A DNA stretch of 64,000 nucleotides from Astragalus membranaceus (taxonomy: Eukaryota; Streptophyta; Magnoliopsida; Fabales; Fabaceae). The position numbers were made by a program, and so were the translations under genes. Below the pieces are notes generated by a model. It saw only the letters and a list, made by a program, of their open reading frames with translations. It did not search any database and was not told where the DNA came from. Positions within the stretch are counted from its first letter, which is position 1; each line of letters begins with the position of its first letter. Shown here in pieces: positions 22,011 to 32,260 of this stretch. The stretch spans positions 159,942,462-160,006,461 of the forward strand of contig CM076850.1 of assembly GCA_039519185.1 (NCBI GenBank), written 5' to 3'.

Positions 22011-22240
22011 GACCCCAGGTCCTTCAGTTCAGTTTGAATCAACACGTCCAAGTAACGACTTCGAACTCTACCTTCATATCACTACGTCGACACTGAGCGC
22101 GACGGATCATCCGACCCCAGGTCCTTCAGGTCGGTTCGAATCAACATGTCCAAGCAACAACTTCGAACCATACCACCAGATCGCTATGTCGACACTGAGC
22201 GCGACAGATCGTCCGACCCCAGGTCTTTCAGACTAGCTGT
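22011..22240 (+). repeat. 102-bp tandem repeat, about 2.2 copies
   Basis: Units starting GACCCCAGGTC.TTCAG occur at 22011, 22113 and 22215. Each contains GAATCAACA.GTCCAAG, a GACTTCGAAC-like block and GTCGACACTGAGCGCGAC. Related CCTTCAGACC phrases continue on both sides. Tandem repeats in this 3' non-coding part are common in Ogre/Tat elements. Confidence 0.85.
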
Positions 22241-22643
22241 GTCAGCCTAAGACTCAGTGTACGTCCTTCGCGGCTGCTCGAAAAAGGCCACCCCACAAGC
22301 AGACCGTATTTCTAGTACCATAGCTAGTTGCGCTCCCTCAGACCCATCGGTCCATCAGGCTTAGGCATGCCCTTCAGACCCCGACGGTCCCTCAGTCGAA
22401 CTCGAATCGATGCGCCAAGCATTGATTTTGAACTAGACCATCAGAGCCCCAGTGCTCCTTCAGATCCCCAACGATCCCTATTTACCTTCTGTCTAAAGCA
22501 ACCCAGTTTTCATAAGTTTCAAAAAAAAAAAAAAAAACCTCAGCCTGGACAAAATTAGCGTCTTGTTATCTTTATTTCTATTTTCCTCGAGAAACTCGGA
22601 ATGCCTCCGATTTCCTAGCAAAATATAAATAAAGAGGGGCAGC

Positions 22644-25600
22644 TGTAATACCCTAATTTTGTCCGATCAAAAATGAGAGATTTTATTAAAAATAATAATC
22701 AGTTTTTATTTTTATGTCATGTATTATTTTTTAGTTGCCACAAGTTTTAACCAAAAAAATATATTAATTAGATGTGTGGAAACAAAAAATAAGCAAAGGA
22801 GGAAATGGAGGGGGTCTAAAAAAAAGAATGGAGGTGCAATCAGGATTGGGCCATCAAAAACCCAACCCAACAAAAAAGGCTAGCCCAACTTGCCTAACCC
22901 TAAATCCCCTCCACCAAAACCTAACCCATCCAACCAACCCATAACCCATGACCCAACTCACTCCTCCACCAAAACCCTAATTCTCCCCACCAAACCCTAG
23001 TCAAATTCGGCCACCCCCCCTTACCCTAAAAATCATCCACATTCAATCCCCCCTTTCCCTAAAATTTGGCCACATTCACTCACCTTTCCCCTCCTTGATT
23101 TTCGACCCCACTCCCTCATTTCCCTCCTTGGAAATTGCACTTTTTCCTTTCCCACACTCCACCTTTCCTCTTTTCTCTCAAACCCCACTTCCCCATACAC
23201 GCCTTTCCCCTCTCTCTTCTCTTCCTACGGCTCACTCTCTCTTTCTCACACCCACACACTTCACTTTCTCTTTCTTTCATCTCTCACATCACTCATCACT
23301 TCCTCTTCCCTCCTACGACCTCACTCTCTCTTTCTCACACTCAACCTTCATTTTCTCTTTCTTTCTCCATCACACACAACTCACACTCAACCCTTCCTTT
23401 CTCATCCTCTCCTCCCATCCCTACGACCCCATCTCTCTCACACTCATCCATCATTTCTTTCCTCTACCATGCCCATACCCCTTCACCATCTTTGTCATAT
23501 CAAGTCCTTTTTTTAAGTCAAAAAAAAAGAGAAACACTGTACAAGGTATGGTGAGGAGCAGTCCAAAAACGAAGGAGAGAAGCACAGGACTAAAAAATCT
23601 CCAAGTATAAATATGGGCCTCCAAGAAGAAAAAAGGGGAGAGAAAAAAGGGGAAAGAAGAAAACGATCTCTGAAGAAGAAAATAGAAGGAGAAGCTCGTA
23701 AGCAAGGGTAGCAATTTGGAGTCAAGAGGAGCAAATTTTGTTGTTGAATCTGAGAGAACTTTCTTTCTTTCCTTTTTTCGTTTTTACCATTAAAAATTTC
23801 CCTAAACTTTTTCCTTTTTGTTCTGTGAGATTTGAGAGGAAGGATTCACTCGGCAGGATTTTCATTGGTAATGTTTTTTTTTAATCCTCTTGTTATTTTC
23901 ATCATGTAATTCCTCTTCAACATTTCCGGTTTTTTTTGTTTAGGGTGTTGTAATGTGACATTTTAAGTTGCTGTAATTTTGTTGTATATATTTGTTGCTG
24001 TTTTTTTTCTATTTTATTTGTTGTTTTTTTTATTTAAAAAGTTGCTGTAATTTTGTTGCATATATTTGTCGCTGTTTTTTTTTTTCCATTTTATTTGTTG
24101 CTTTTTTTATTTAAAATTATTGCTGTCGTGTTTTTTTAGATGTTTTTGTTGCTGTTTTTTTTATGTGTTGCTGTTTTTTTTATTATTAAAATTGTGGCTG
24201 TTATTTTATTTAAAATGTTGCTGTAAAAAAAAATGTGTATTTTCGAATTAAAATGTTGCTACAAAAAAAGTTGCTGTATTTTCGAAATTAAAATAAAGTC
24301 CCTTTAAAGTATAAAAAAATAATAATATTTTCTTTTCCAAAATAAATGTTTGCTAATATCATTCCTTTTTTTTAAAAAGAAATAACAATAATAATCATTT
24401 TCAAATAAAAACAGCAAAAACACCCTTTTAAAAATAATAACCATGACAATAATGATATAAAAAAAAACAATGGTAATTCTTTTCAAAATAATAATAGCGG
24501 AAACCATTTTCCAAAAATCAACTTTCAAAATAGAAGACCGCTTAATCAAACAACCCATTTCCCTAAATCATGTTTTCTAAGTAAAGCGTTTTTTTTAAAT
24601 AATCAAACGCTCAACTACTTTTTTTTCACATCAGATTTCTATTGGCACCCCCCAGGTTCTGATAATACAACCCCTGTTTTAGATTTAAACACCCATGTTA
24701 ATTGCACCCCCACGTTTTTTAGTAATACAGTACCCTTTTTGACAGCAAACTCATCCATTTTTTACTACAAGCCCATCTTTTTTAAACGCAACCTAGTTCA
24801 CAAAAACCGATTTGGTCTCACTGTTCGCACCCCCCATTTTTGATACAACACTCCTTGTTGTTAATTGTACCTCCCTTTTTTACTACCACCCATTCCGCTT
24901 TTATTTACATCGTAATGTTTCTAAACCATTTTCTTTCTTTCAAACAACCAAGCTCGTACACAAATAGGTTGTTGCTAACGGTCACTCTGAGTTTAGCTTG
25001 TTTGACCGATAGGAATAATCTCCATTTTTCGAAACGGATTAGTAAGCGGTGATCACTCTGAACTTATTCGTTTGATCATCGCAAACACCCGCCTAAACTC
25101 CAATTTTCAGTTAATAAAATACAAACGTAATCTCAACTCCTTTTTCAAATCACACTTCCCAGTAAGTATTTTCAAGCGAGCAAACGCTCGATCGCAAACC
25201 GGGTGCTTACAACGGTCACTCTGGGCCCCGCTCGTTTGAACGCTGTAAACATCCTCTTTTTCGAATAAGCCATTAGCGGTGACCACTCTGGATTTATCTG
25301 TTTGGTCACCAAGAGCGGCCTCTAGTTTTCGCAAGCTTTTCAATAATTAAAAAATACCAACACACAAATATTTTCTAACCGAGAACTACGTAGCTTTGAT
25401 TTCTCCATCGCACCCGGAGACGTAGGAGCGGGGGCCCACTCCCGTCAAGCGCAAAAAAAACTAAAATTTTTATTAAGTCCTCCTTTCCGTTTTTTTTGCA
25501 AATAATAAAAAGGGTAAATAAAAAATGTATTCTTTAAACTAATTTTTTTCTACACATTAGATTAAAAGGTAATCTTTTTAGGATGTTGCGGGGTGCTAGC

Positions 25601-25738
25601 ACCTTCCCCGCACTTAATCGACCCCCGAACCCAAAAACAAAAGGTTTTTTCAATGTTTCCCTAAAAATAAATATTGATGGCGACTCCATTGTTCAAAAAC
25701 AACGAAGAATCCCTCCTCCGGATTTTTCGGTCGCTACA
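22644..25738 (+). repeat. Ogre-like 3' LTR (3095 bp)
   Basis: Near-identical partner of 14186-17290, preceded by the polypurine tract AAAGAGGGGCAGC (about 22631-22643). The four conserved-loop stem-loops recur at 24979-25008, 25046-25082, 25207-25248 and 25278-25310. Confidence 0.95.
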
Positions 25739-25743
25739 AGGTG

Positions 25744-26500
25744 AATAAGGGGGAGTTGTTTCATGTATGATGCCTTCTTTTTCACAAAAATCATTAAACG
25801 ATATATACTCTCCTCCGCGATCGGATCTAACTCGTTTAATTTTCCTATTTAATTGGTTTTCTACTTCTGCCTTATATGATAAGAAAGCTTCAAATGCTTC
25901 ATCCTTTTGTCTTAATAAATATACCTTAGTATATTTCGAAAAATCATCTATAAAAGTCACATAATAATATTTACCACCTCTAGTTGGAGTTTGTTTTAAA
26001 TCTCCTAAGTCCGTATGAATTAAATTCAGCAACTCAGTTTCATGTTGTACGGGGGGACAAGTTTTCTTAGTTAGCTTGGATTCAACACACACGCCACACT
26101 TGCTATGTTGATTATCGCTAATTGTTTTCATGCCAAGACGTTGCAATTTAATAACATACCTAAAGTTGATATGACCTAATCTAGCATTCCACGGATTACA
26201 AGAGTCAATCAAATACGCAGAAGTAGAAGCATTGTTATTCAAATCAGAAATGTTAAGTACAAAAAGTCCATGATCATAATAACCCTTTCCTACAAAGACA
26301 TTGTTTTTAGTTAAAACAATCTTATTAGATTCAAAAGTCACTTTGATTCCATGCTTCAACAGTACTCCAACAGAGATCAAGTTTGCCCTTATATTAGGCA
26401 CATGGAGCACGTTGTAAGAGCCAATGTCTTTCCCGATGTGAGCTTTAGAAGGACTTTTCCTTTTCCCGAGACTGGGGCAGGATGTGAGTCACCAAGATAG
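25744..26500 (-). pseudogene. Copia protease end, GAG-pre-integrase and integrase N-terminal part
   Basis: Contains NVLHVPNIRANLISVGVLLK, the zinc-binding pre-integrase region with RLGHINFRYV and HSKCGVCVESK, and the integrase core TDLGDLKQTPTRGGKYYYVT, FIDDFSKYTKVYLLRQK and VRSDRGGEYISFNDFC with two catalytic Asp residues. It is cut off at IIHETTPPYSP by the Ogre-like insertion; the catalytic Glu lies in the other half (14180 and down). Frameshifts separate it from the gag-protease frame near 26430-26520. Confidence 0.92.
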
Positions 26501-26519
26501 ATTTGTTCTTCTCCTTCCC

Positions 26520-27632
26520 CTACAGGAGTGAGGAGGTAAAAGCCTCTCTGTTAGCACAGATATGCTTGGTGGCTCCAGAATCTACCACCCACTTGTTCAC
26601 ATCAGTCGCCATATTGACCAGAGAAACGACAGCAGCGATGACATCGTCATCCTCATCATCATCTCCACCGGCATCAGCCAAGTTGGCGTTTGCCTTAGGA
26701 GGAACCTCGTTTCTCACTCTATGCCTGCATTTAGGAGCATAGTGTCCTGGCTTTCCACAAACAAAACAAAAACATTTTTTCTTGAAATCAAAGCCATGAA
26801 CAGGGTTATGATTATTGTCCTTTTTGTTGTTCTTATGATCAGCAGATTTTTTAGAGTCATACCTTTTGTTTGAAGACTCAGGTTTGTTTTTGTCATACCT
26901 TGAAGATTTATTCACTACCATGTTTGCTCGAGCAGCCTCTGATCTAGCCTTTGATTTGTTGCTTTCCTTTCGGTTGGTATCTTCAATGATGACATGGGTC
27001 AGCAGCTCGTTCAACGACAGTTGCTTGTGCTTGTGCTTCAGTTGTTGCTTGTAGTCCTTCCATGATTCAGGCAGCTTCTCAATCAGGATCCCAGCAACAA
27101 ACTCATCAGGGAGAACAATACTTTCAGCCTTCATTTCCTCCACCAACCTGTAGTACTCATTGATCTGGGCTTTGATTTCGTCATGCTCATTCATCATCCA
27201 GCGATAGTAGTTGCTGATGACGAACTTTTGCTTGCTAGCATCTTCAGCAGTGTATTTGAGAATAAGGGATTCCCAAATTTCATTAGCCTCCTTGTAGGTG
27301 CAATAGATGTTAAACAGGTCGTTAGAGAGAATGCTGAGAATTGTGTGACGACACACTTTATTGGCATGTGTCCACAATTCGACCTGTTTAGGAGTCGCAG
27401 ATGAGTCAGGTTTGGAGTCAGAGAGTGCCGCAACAACTCCGTGCATGTCCAGGAGAGAGCTTATGCGTTCCTGCCATCTACGAAAATTTTGGCCTGAGAA
27501 GACCTCAATTTTGGAGATGTCAGGAAAGGGTTTTGCATAATTGACAGGCACAGAGACAGGAAGAGTAACGACGGTGCTGGCGTCGTTGGCAGGAGAGGAG
27601 GCGCCGCCGTTGTTGTTGGTTTGATCAGCCAT
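26520..27632 (-). pseudogene. gag: Copia Gag with zinc knuckle and protease start
   Basis: About 370 residues starting MADQTNNNGGASSPAND. It carries the copia Gag/UBN2 pattern (FSGQNFRRWQERISSLLDMH, YYRWMMNEHDEIKAQINEYY, LPESWKDYKQQLKHK), a CCHC zinc knuckle CFCFVCGKPGHYAPKCRHR, and the aspartic protease site WVVDSGATKHICAN near the end. A frameshift at about 26520 ends it, while the following protease sequence continues in another frame, so the polyprotein is broken. Gag would package element RNA in cytoplasmic particles. Confidence 0.92.
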
Positions 27633-28109
27633 GAGAAACTTAAATCCTTAAGATTGTTAAACGCAAGGCTGGTCGTGCGCCCAGGGGGGAAATCAGAAGA
27701 TTTACACTGAGCCCCATAGAGATGGTCTCAGCTTGTGCGCACGAGGAGTCCCACTTACTAGCTTGTTTATAAACCCTCACAAGGTTTTAATATATAAGGC
27801 TTAATTACAGTTTTGGTCCCCCTATTATGACCAATTCTCGATTTTGGTCCCTGAACTTTTAATTTGACGATTTTGGTCCCCCTATTTTCCCAATTTGTAA
27901 AATCAAGGTCCCCCACCTTAATTTTGACTGACTTATCCTACGTGGCAGCCCACGTGGACTGCCACGTAGGCACACCCCCCACCCCCACCCCCACCCCTCC
28001 ACTGTTTGTCTTCCCCACCGATCCCCCCCCCCCCACTGTTCCTCTTCCCTCTTCCCCTCCCCCCTCCCACCCCTACCTCCGTGAACCCCCCCCCCCCCCC
28101 ACAACCACA

Positions 28110-28330
28110 CCCTCTCTCTCTCTCTCTCCTTCACATCTCTCTCTCCCACCGTCGCTCTCCCTCCTCGCATCTCTCTCTCCTTCGCATCTCCGCTCTCCCA
28201 CCGTCGCTCTCCCTCCTCGCATCTCTCTCCCCTTCGCATCTCCGCTCTCCCACCGTCGCTCTCCCTCCTCGCATCTCTCTCCCATTCGCATCTCCGCTCT
28301 CCCACCGTTGCTCTCCCTCCTCGCATCTCA
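28110..28330 (+). repeat. 52-53 bp tandem repeat, about four copies
   Basis: Units contain CTCTCCCACCGTCGCTCTCC and CTCCTCGCATCTCTCTC.CC, then TTCGCATCTCCG. Copies start about every 52-53 bases between 28140 and 28310. They lie between the C-rich left arm and the G-rich right arm of the TIR element. Confidence 0.8.
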
Positions 28331-28446
28331 CCACTGTCGCTCTCGCTCGTCTCCCCGTTCTCTCGCTCTCGCTCTCGCAGATCCTCTCGTCTCCCCGTTC
28401 TCTCGCAGATCTGCGATCCTCTCCTCTCCCCGTCGCGTCGCTCTCG

Positions 28447-28608
28447 GTGGTGGGTTGGGTTGGGGTGGGGTGGGGTCGGTGGTGGGTTGGGGTGGGTGGG
28501 GTGGGGTGGGGTCGGTGGTGGGTTGGGGTGGGGTGGGGTCGGTGGTGGGGGGGTGGGGGTGGGGTGGGGGGTGGTGGGGTGGGGGGGTGGTGTGGGGGGG
28601 GGGGTGTG
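28447..28608 (+). repeat. G-rich tract with quadruplex potential
   Basis: Dense GGGTTGGGGTGGGG, GGGTCGGTGGTGGG and runs of up to ten G. Many sets of four G-runs separated by one to three bases are present. The left half of the same element has a C-rich counterpart (about 27967-28100). Confidence 0.8.
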
Positions 28609-29051
28609 CCTACGTGGCAGTCCACGTGGGCTGCCACGTAGGATAAGTCAGTCAAAATTGGGGTGGGGGACCTTGATTTTACAAATTGGGAAAATAGGGG
28701 GACCAAAATCGTCAAATTAAAAGTTCAGGGACCAAAATCGAGAATTGGTCATAATAGGGGGACCAAAACTGTAATTAAGCCAATATATAAAGGCTCTGGT
28801 TTCCACAAAGCCAACCAATGTGGGACTTCCCCACTTTTGTAATATCATATAAAATCAATTAATTTTACAACAATATTTCTTCATTTTCTTTAACAATTCA
28901 AATGCAACGTTGTTTTTAATTATGTACTAAACCAACCGGTATGTTTAACTCAAGACACTTAATAAAATAGTTCTTAACTTATAATATATTGATATGAGAA
29001 CTCAAGTTCCTTTTAACTCTCAAGATAAAACGATATCATATTCTCCCTTAC

Positions 29052-29118
29052 CTGAAACCAAGACTAGCAAAATACATGAAAGACCAAGAAGATAAGATTG
29101 ATAGATGTGAAAAGTCAT
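29052..29118 (-). CDS. Probable signal-peptide exon of the defensin-like gene
   Basis: ATG at 29118 opens a 22-codon frame, MTFHIYQSYLLGLSCILLVL plus VS. It is hydrophobic like a secretory signal peptide and ends at a strong donor, CAG|GTAAGG, at 29052/29051. A TATA-like TATATATAATG sits 60-70 bases upstream. It lies on the same strand as the cysteine-rich exon at 10620-10441, and the sequence between them before the copia insertion would be a short intron, as in other DEFL genes. Caution: joining phase 1 here to the acceptor position seen in the inverted copy does not keep the known exon-2 frame, so the gene may already have been defective or the boundary differs. Confidence 0.55.
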
Positions 29119-29177
29119 CTTGTATGATTTCCCTTATATTTTATTTCTTGTGAGAATTAAAACCAACATCCTTTTCA

Positions 29178-29188
29178 TTATATATAGC
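29178..29188 (-). promoter_or_regulatory. TATA box of the defensin-like gene
   Basis: CTATATATAATG on the minus strand, about 60-70 bases before the putative start codon at 29118. The spacing is plausible for a short plant leader. Confidence 0.5.
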
Positions 29189-29267
29189 CTTGGAAAATAT
29201 AATAATCTTGGTAAATTTTTATATTTGTATTTGTATATTAATATGAGAAATAAATGCAAGAATTATA

Positions 29268-29547
29268 CTCCCTTCGTCCTCAAATATAAAGTTTTTTTTT
29301 CACTTTTTCTTATCCCGAAATATAAGACCATTTACAACTTTTTAGATACATTTATTACTTTTTTTTTTCCAAATACTATAACCTTATTAATAATACTAAA
29401 TTGAGTTGGTATATGAAAAGTTAACATTAAATATTTAGGGTAATTTAGTAATAGTCATATAAAATTTTAACATATTAATTACACTACCAACTGTTCTTAA
29501 TAACAATGAAAAGTGCAATGAGGCCTTATATCATGGGATAGAGGGTG
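29268..29547 (+). mobile_element. Stowaway-like MITE, 280 bp
   Basis: CTCCCTTCGTCCTCAAATATAA at the left and (reverse complement) CACCCTCTATCCCATGATATAA at the right, flanked by TA (29266-29267 and 29548-29549). It sits just upstream of the defensin-like exon 1 and could affect its promoter. Confidence 0.8.
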
Positions 29548-29589
29548 TAAGTCAAATCCAACAATAATTAGAGTGATCATAATAATACT

Positions 29590-29690
29590 ATCAATTTGTG
29601 GCAAAAACTCTATTGGAAGAGGAGAACCACACGAACCGGTAAAGCCGAATATACGTGGTCAGTCAGATTTAGTCACCGGCAAAACTGTTG
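29590..29690 (+). mobile_element. SINE fragment
   Basis: AAAACTCTATTGGAAGAGGAGAACCACACGAACCGGTAAAGCCG..CGTGGTCAGTCAG matches the middle and 3' part of the SINE at 46410-46636 with many substitutions. The tRNA-derived head is missing. Confidence 0.7.
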
Positions 29691-29880
29691 TATTATTAAT
29701 AGGTATAAATGCATTAATAATGATTTAATAATAGATATAAATTCACAATTAATGCATTTATACCTATAACTATGCATCATTAATAATAGGAATAAATGCA
29801 TTAATATTGCTTTGTACCTATTGTGGGATTTGACTCTACGGTTGTTGCATTTATATTTATCATTAATATACAAAATTCCA
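29690..29880. repeat. AT-rich palindromic GGTATAAATGCATTAATAAT repeats
   Basis: TAATAGGTATAAATGCATTAAT near 29696 faces ATTAATGCATTTATACCTAT near 29750, and a third related copy lies at about 29787-29805. It can form a hairpin; no function or TSD was identified. Confidence 0.6.
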
Positions 29881-29933
29881 GTAGTGCAATAAAATATAGA
29901 TATGCCTTCTAAACAAATCAAATATGAAGTTAT

Positions 29934-30050
29934 TTTGCATTTGAATTGTTAAAGAAAATGAAGAAATCTCACTTTCATAAAATTTGTAACTTTGGCTCGT
30001 TTCAGGATGTTACTAGTTTGGAGACTCCAACATCAGTGTCTCGCAATTCA
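29934..30050 (+). pseudogene. Inverted partial copy of the defensin-like intron/exon 2
   Basis: On the plus strand TTTGCATTTGAATTGTTAAAG..GAAGAAAT matches the reverse complement of 28876-28908. It continues without a break into TCATAAAATTTGTAACTTTGG, the acceptor TTTCAG and the start of exon 2 (LETPTSVSRN), which match the reverse complement of 10571-10660. It therefore preserves the intron as it was before the copia insertion. Homology stops before the first cysteine. Confidence 0.85.
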
Positions 30051-30479
30051 AATCTCACTGTGCATTAATGTTGTTTTATTTTTAAATGGCAAAATTACAC
30101 CAAGGTTCTTTAAGTTTTTTTTTTGTAACAAGTTGATCCTTGATGTTTTTTTCGTACCAGCTAAGTCTTTTGAGTTACTTAACGTCTTTACTGTTACCCT
30201 TTTTTAAACTCTTGTTTCAAACACGCCGTTGTCGTTAATGCTGTTGATGTGTCAGTTACGGATCCTACTTGACAAATCCAAATAGTTTTTTCAATTTTTT
30301 AATACCGTTTACTAAAAATAAAAAATAAATTGTTCATCTCCTTCCTCTTGTGGATTCATGTTGCTAGTGGTTACAGTTGTGAATTGGGGATTTGGAATTG
30401 AAATCGGAACTAAGCATTCAGTAGTATCCATCTTTGATACCTTTTCAAAACCAAATAAAAAAGTAAACCCAGAAAACCT

Positions 30480-30587
30480 AATTGGGAGGGTTTTGGAGGG
30501 GAGGGCTTTGGAGGACTTGGTCTATATTTTAATAACTATTTGAGATTTTAAAAAAGTAAAAGAATAACATGAGAGATAATGATAAAA
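30480..30587 (+). mobile_element. Tourist-like MITE, left half
   Basis: GGGAGGGCTTTGGAGGACTTGGTCTATATTTTAAT..CTATTTGAGATTTT and the ATGATAAAA end match the left half of the intact MITE at 62157-62361. The right half resumes at 44511, so the LINE insertions opened this element. Confidence 0.88.
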
Positions 30588-31647
30588 CATTTTTTTGACT
30601 CAAATAAACTCATATCATTTCACTTTCAATAATGTTTGTAATACAAAATGGACTATAATAATGAACGTGGGAGCTAGCATAGTTTATTGATACCCTTGCT
30701 AGGGAATGAGCAATAAGATTTGATTGCCTCCTAATAAAGCTTATCTTATGGAACAATAGAGAGTAAATTATTACAATGAGAGATAAAGACATTAAAATCG
30801 GTGTTCAGGGGTGTCGCTTTGGTCACCGCATTGACAACTGAGATACAATCCATCTCAATTGCCATTGCCTCCAAACCTAACTCCATCAGCTACTTCAGAG
30901 CTTGCCATAAACCCATTGCTTTCTTGGGGTTCTGAAATTCCTTCAAACCACATTGTTTTTCCTTCCATGAAGACGCTATTCTCAGCTCTAATGCACATGT
31001 CAACACCAAACTTGCTATCTTGATCGAACAACGCCGCATCAACATTACATTTTAAGGTACCCGGGATTGGTTTTTGCCACCTTTGCTGAACTTGTACCGC
31101 GCCTGAACTCATGTTTCTGGTTCAGTTTGGTTGCTGCCTCACCACCTCCCACTCGCGAAGGTAGTCATGTGCAAGTTGTTGGGACAGCGTTGCTGGCTTC
31201 ACCACACCTTCCATATTGCCCATAAATTCATGGCTGCCTCCTTTTGTTTTAATTTTGTCAAGCTGTCAAAGAGAGCAAAAAAACATTCAGCATAAACATT
31301 ATAATTATCGCAGCAAGCACTAACAACAACTCGCATGCGACTTCTCTCCCAAATAAGGTGAGTTTCTCTACACTCAAAAAAAATGCATGTCATCTTCACT
31401 CTCCATACCACACACAGGACATTGCTCTTCACACGACACATGTCTACGTCTTGCAAGTTAATTCTATTGGGTAAGCATCCCCTTACCAGCCTCCAAAGCA
31501 ACAACTTCACTCTATGAGGAATCTGAAGTCTCCAAATAAGCATCCAATTTCCTTCTTTTCTAAGGTTATGATTATCAATTAAGTCCTCAATGATACCATA
31601 ATACGCCGAACTTACAGAATACACACCATTACGACTCCTCCATGATA
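30588..31647 (-). mobile_element. 5'-truncated LINE (L1 type), copy A
   Basis: Flanked by 14-bp AGATAATGATAAAA copies (30574-30587 and 31648-31661), with the poly(A) (T run) at the left end. Minus-strand frames give the zf-RVT region (GNWMLIWRLQIPHRVKLLLW, RGCLPNRINLQ) and an RNase H piece (TLKCNVDAALFDQDSKFGV, FMEGKTMWFEG). It shares its 3' sequence ACAAACATTATTGA.AGTGAAATGATATGAG with copy B. No RT domain remains and the frames are broken. Confidence 0.88.
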
Positions 31648-32260
31648 CCAGATAATGATAAAAAATCAGAGTTGAGAGGAGACATACATGGTGTTAGGGT
31701 GTGTAGGGGGGCTCCATCCCTTACACATCTTCTTTTTGCTGATGACTGTTTCTTGTTTTGCAGAGGGCTGATGAAAGGGAAAGTAGACATTTGCAGGACA
31801 TTTTAAAAATATATGAAGCAGCTTCCGGTCAAGCAATCAATATGACAAAGTCAGAAATTTTCTTTAGCAGAAACACTTCACAGGAGATGCGTGATCAAAT
31901 TACAGGTGTACTTGGGGTAACTGAATGTATAGGAACGGAGAAGTATCTTGGCTTTCCCTCTATGATAGGAAGAAACAAGAAGCAGTTGTTTGGTTATCTC
32001 CGGGACAGAATGTGAAAAAGAGTTCAACAATGGTCCGGAAAGCATTTGTCAAAGGCAGGGAGGGAAGTTCTAGTGAAGTCAGTGGCACAGTCAATCCCAA
32101 CATCCTGTATGAGTACATTTATGCTCCCAACCACTTTAGGGGAGGAGCTTGAAGAAATGATTAACTCTTTTTGGTGGGGTACTAATCAAAACTCAAGGAG
32201 AGGCATTCATTGGTTAAATTGGGATAAATTAACCAAGCGAAAGGAGTATGGAGGTATGGG

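Larger units (their letters stand above)
14186..25738 (+). mobile_element. Ogre/Tat-like Ty3 retrotransposon, gag-bearing, pol-deleted, 11.6 kb
   Basis: Bounded by a 5-bp duplication AGGTG (14181-14185, 25739-25743). Direct LTRs are 14186-17290 and 22644-25738, with TGTAATACCC..GGTCGCTACA ends, a tRNA-Arg-type primer site (17293-17310) and a polypurine tract (about 22631-22643). Long LTRs, this primer site and the gag type are hallmarks of legume Ogre-like elements. The internal 5.35 kb keeps gag but only scraps of pol, so mobility would need proteins from another copy. The LTRs differ by only a scatter of substitutions and homopolymer length changes, which implies a young insertion. Confidence 0.95.
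27797..28781 (+). mobile_element. Long-TIR non-autonomous transposon (MULE/foldback-like), 985 bp
   Basis: Nearly perfect inverted arms of about 180 bp start AGGCTTAATTACAGTTTTGG and end CCAAAACTGTAATTAAGCC. They are flanked by 8-bp AATATATA copies (27789-27796, 28782-28789). The arms repeat GATTTTGGTCCC and contain TGCCACGTAGG/CCTACGTGGCA. The centre has C-rich DNA, a 52-53 bp tandem array and a long G-rich tract. It has no transposase. Inserted into the copia 5' LTR, so it is younger than that LTR. The open frames on both strands are low-complexity artefacts. Confidence 0.88.
10670..28872 (-). mobile_element. Ty1/copia retrotransposon, interrupted, 18.2 kb overall
   Basis: Starts TGTTATCGCC and ends TTTTACAACA, with a 5-bp duplication ATATT at 10665-10669 and 28873-28877. 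Gene order on the minus strand is gag, protease, integrase, RT, RNase H, which is the copia order. About 12.5 kb of the length is later insertion: the Ogre-like element in integrase and the long-TIR element in the 5' LTR. The reading frame carries frameshifts and a stop, so the copy is dead. It sits inside the intron of a defensin-like gene in the same orientation as that gene. Confidence 0.93.
27654..28872 (-). repeat. Copia 5' LTR, shortened and interrupted
   Basis: Shared blocks 27659-27796 and 28782-28872 match the terminal 226 bp of the other LTR, split by the TIR element at 27797-28781. The about 600-bp R/U5-side part seen in the 3' LTR is missing, and no TGGTATCAGAGC-type primer site is visible between the LTR and the gag start at 27632. 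This suggests a deletion across the LTR-leader junction. Confidence 0.82.

Noticed and set aside
27859..28720. Long open frames on both strands with Pro/Ser or Gly/Trp repeats
   Set aside because: They fall in the C-rich/G-rich core and 53-bp repeats of the long-TIR element. Low complexity explains the lack of stops.
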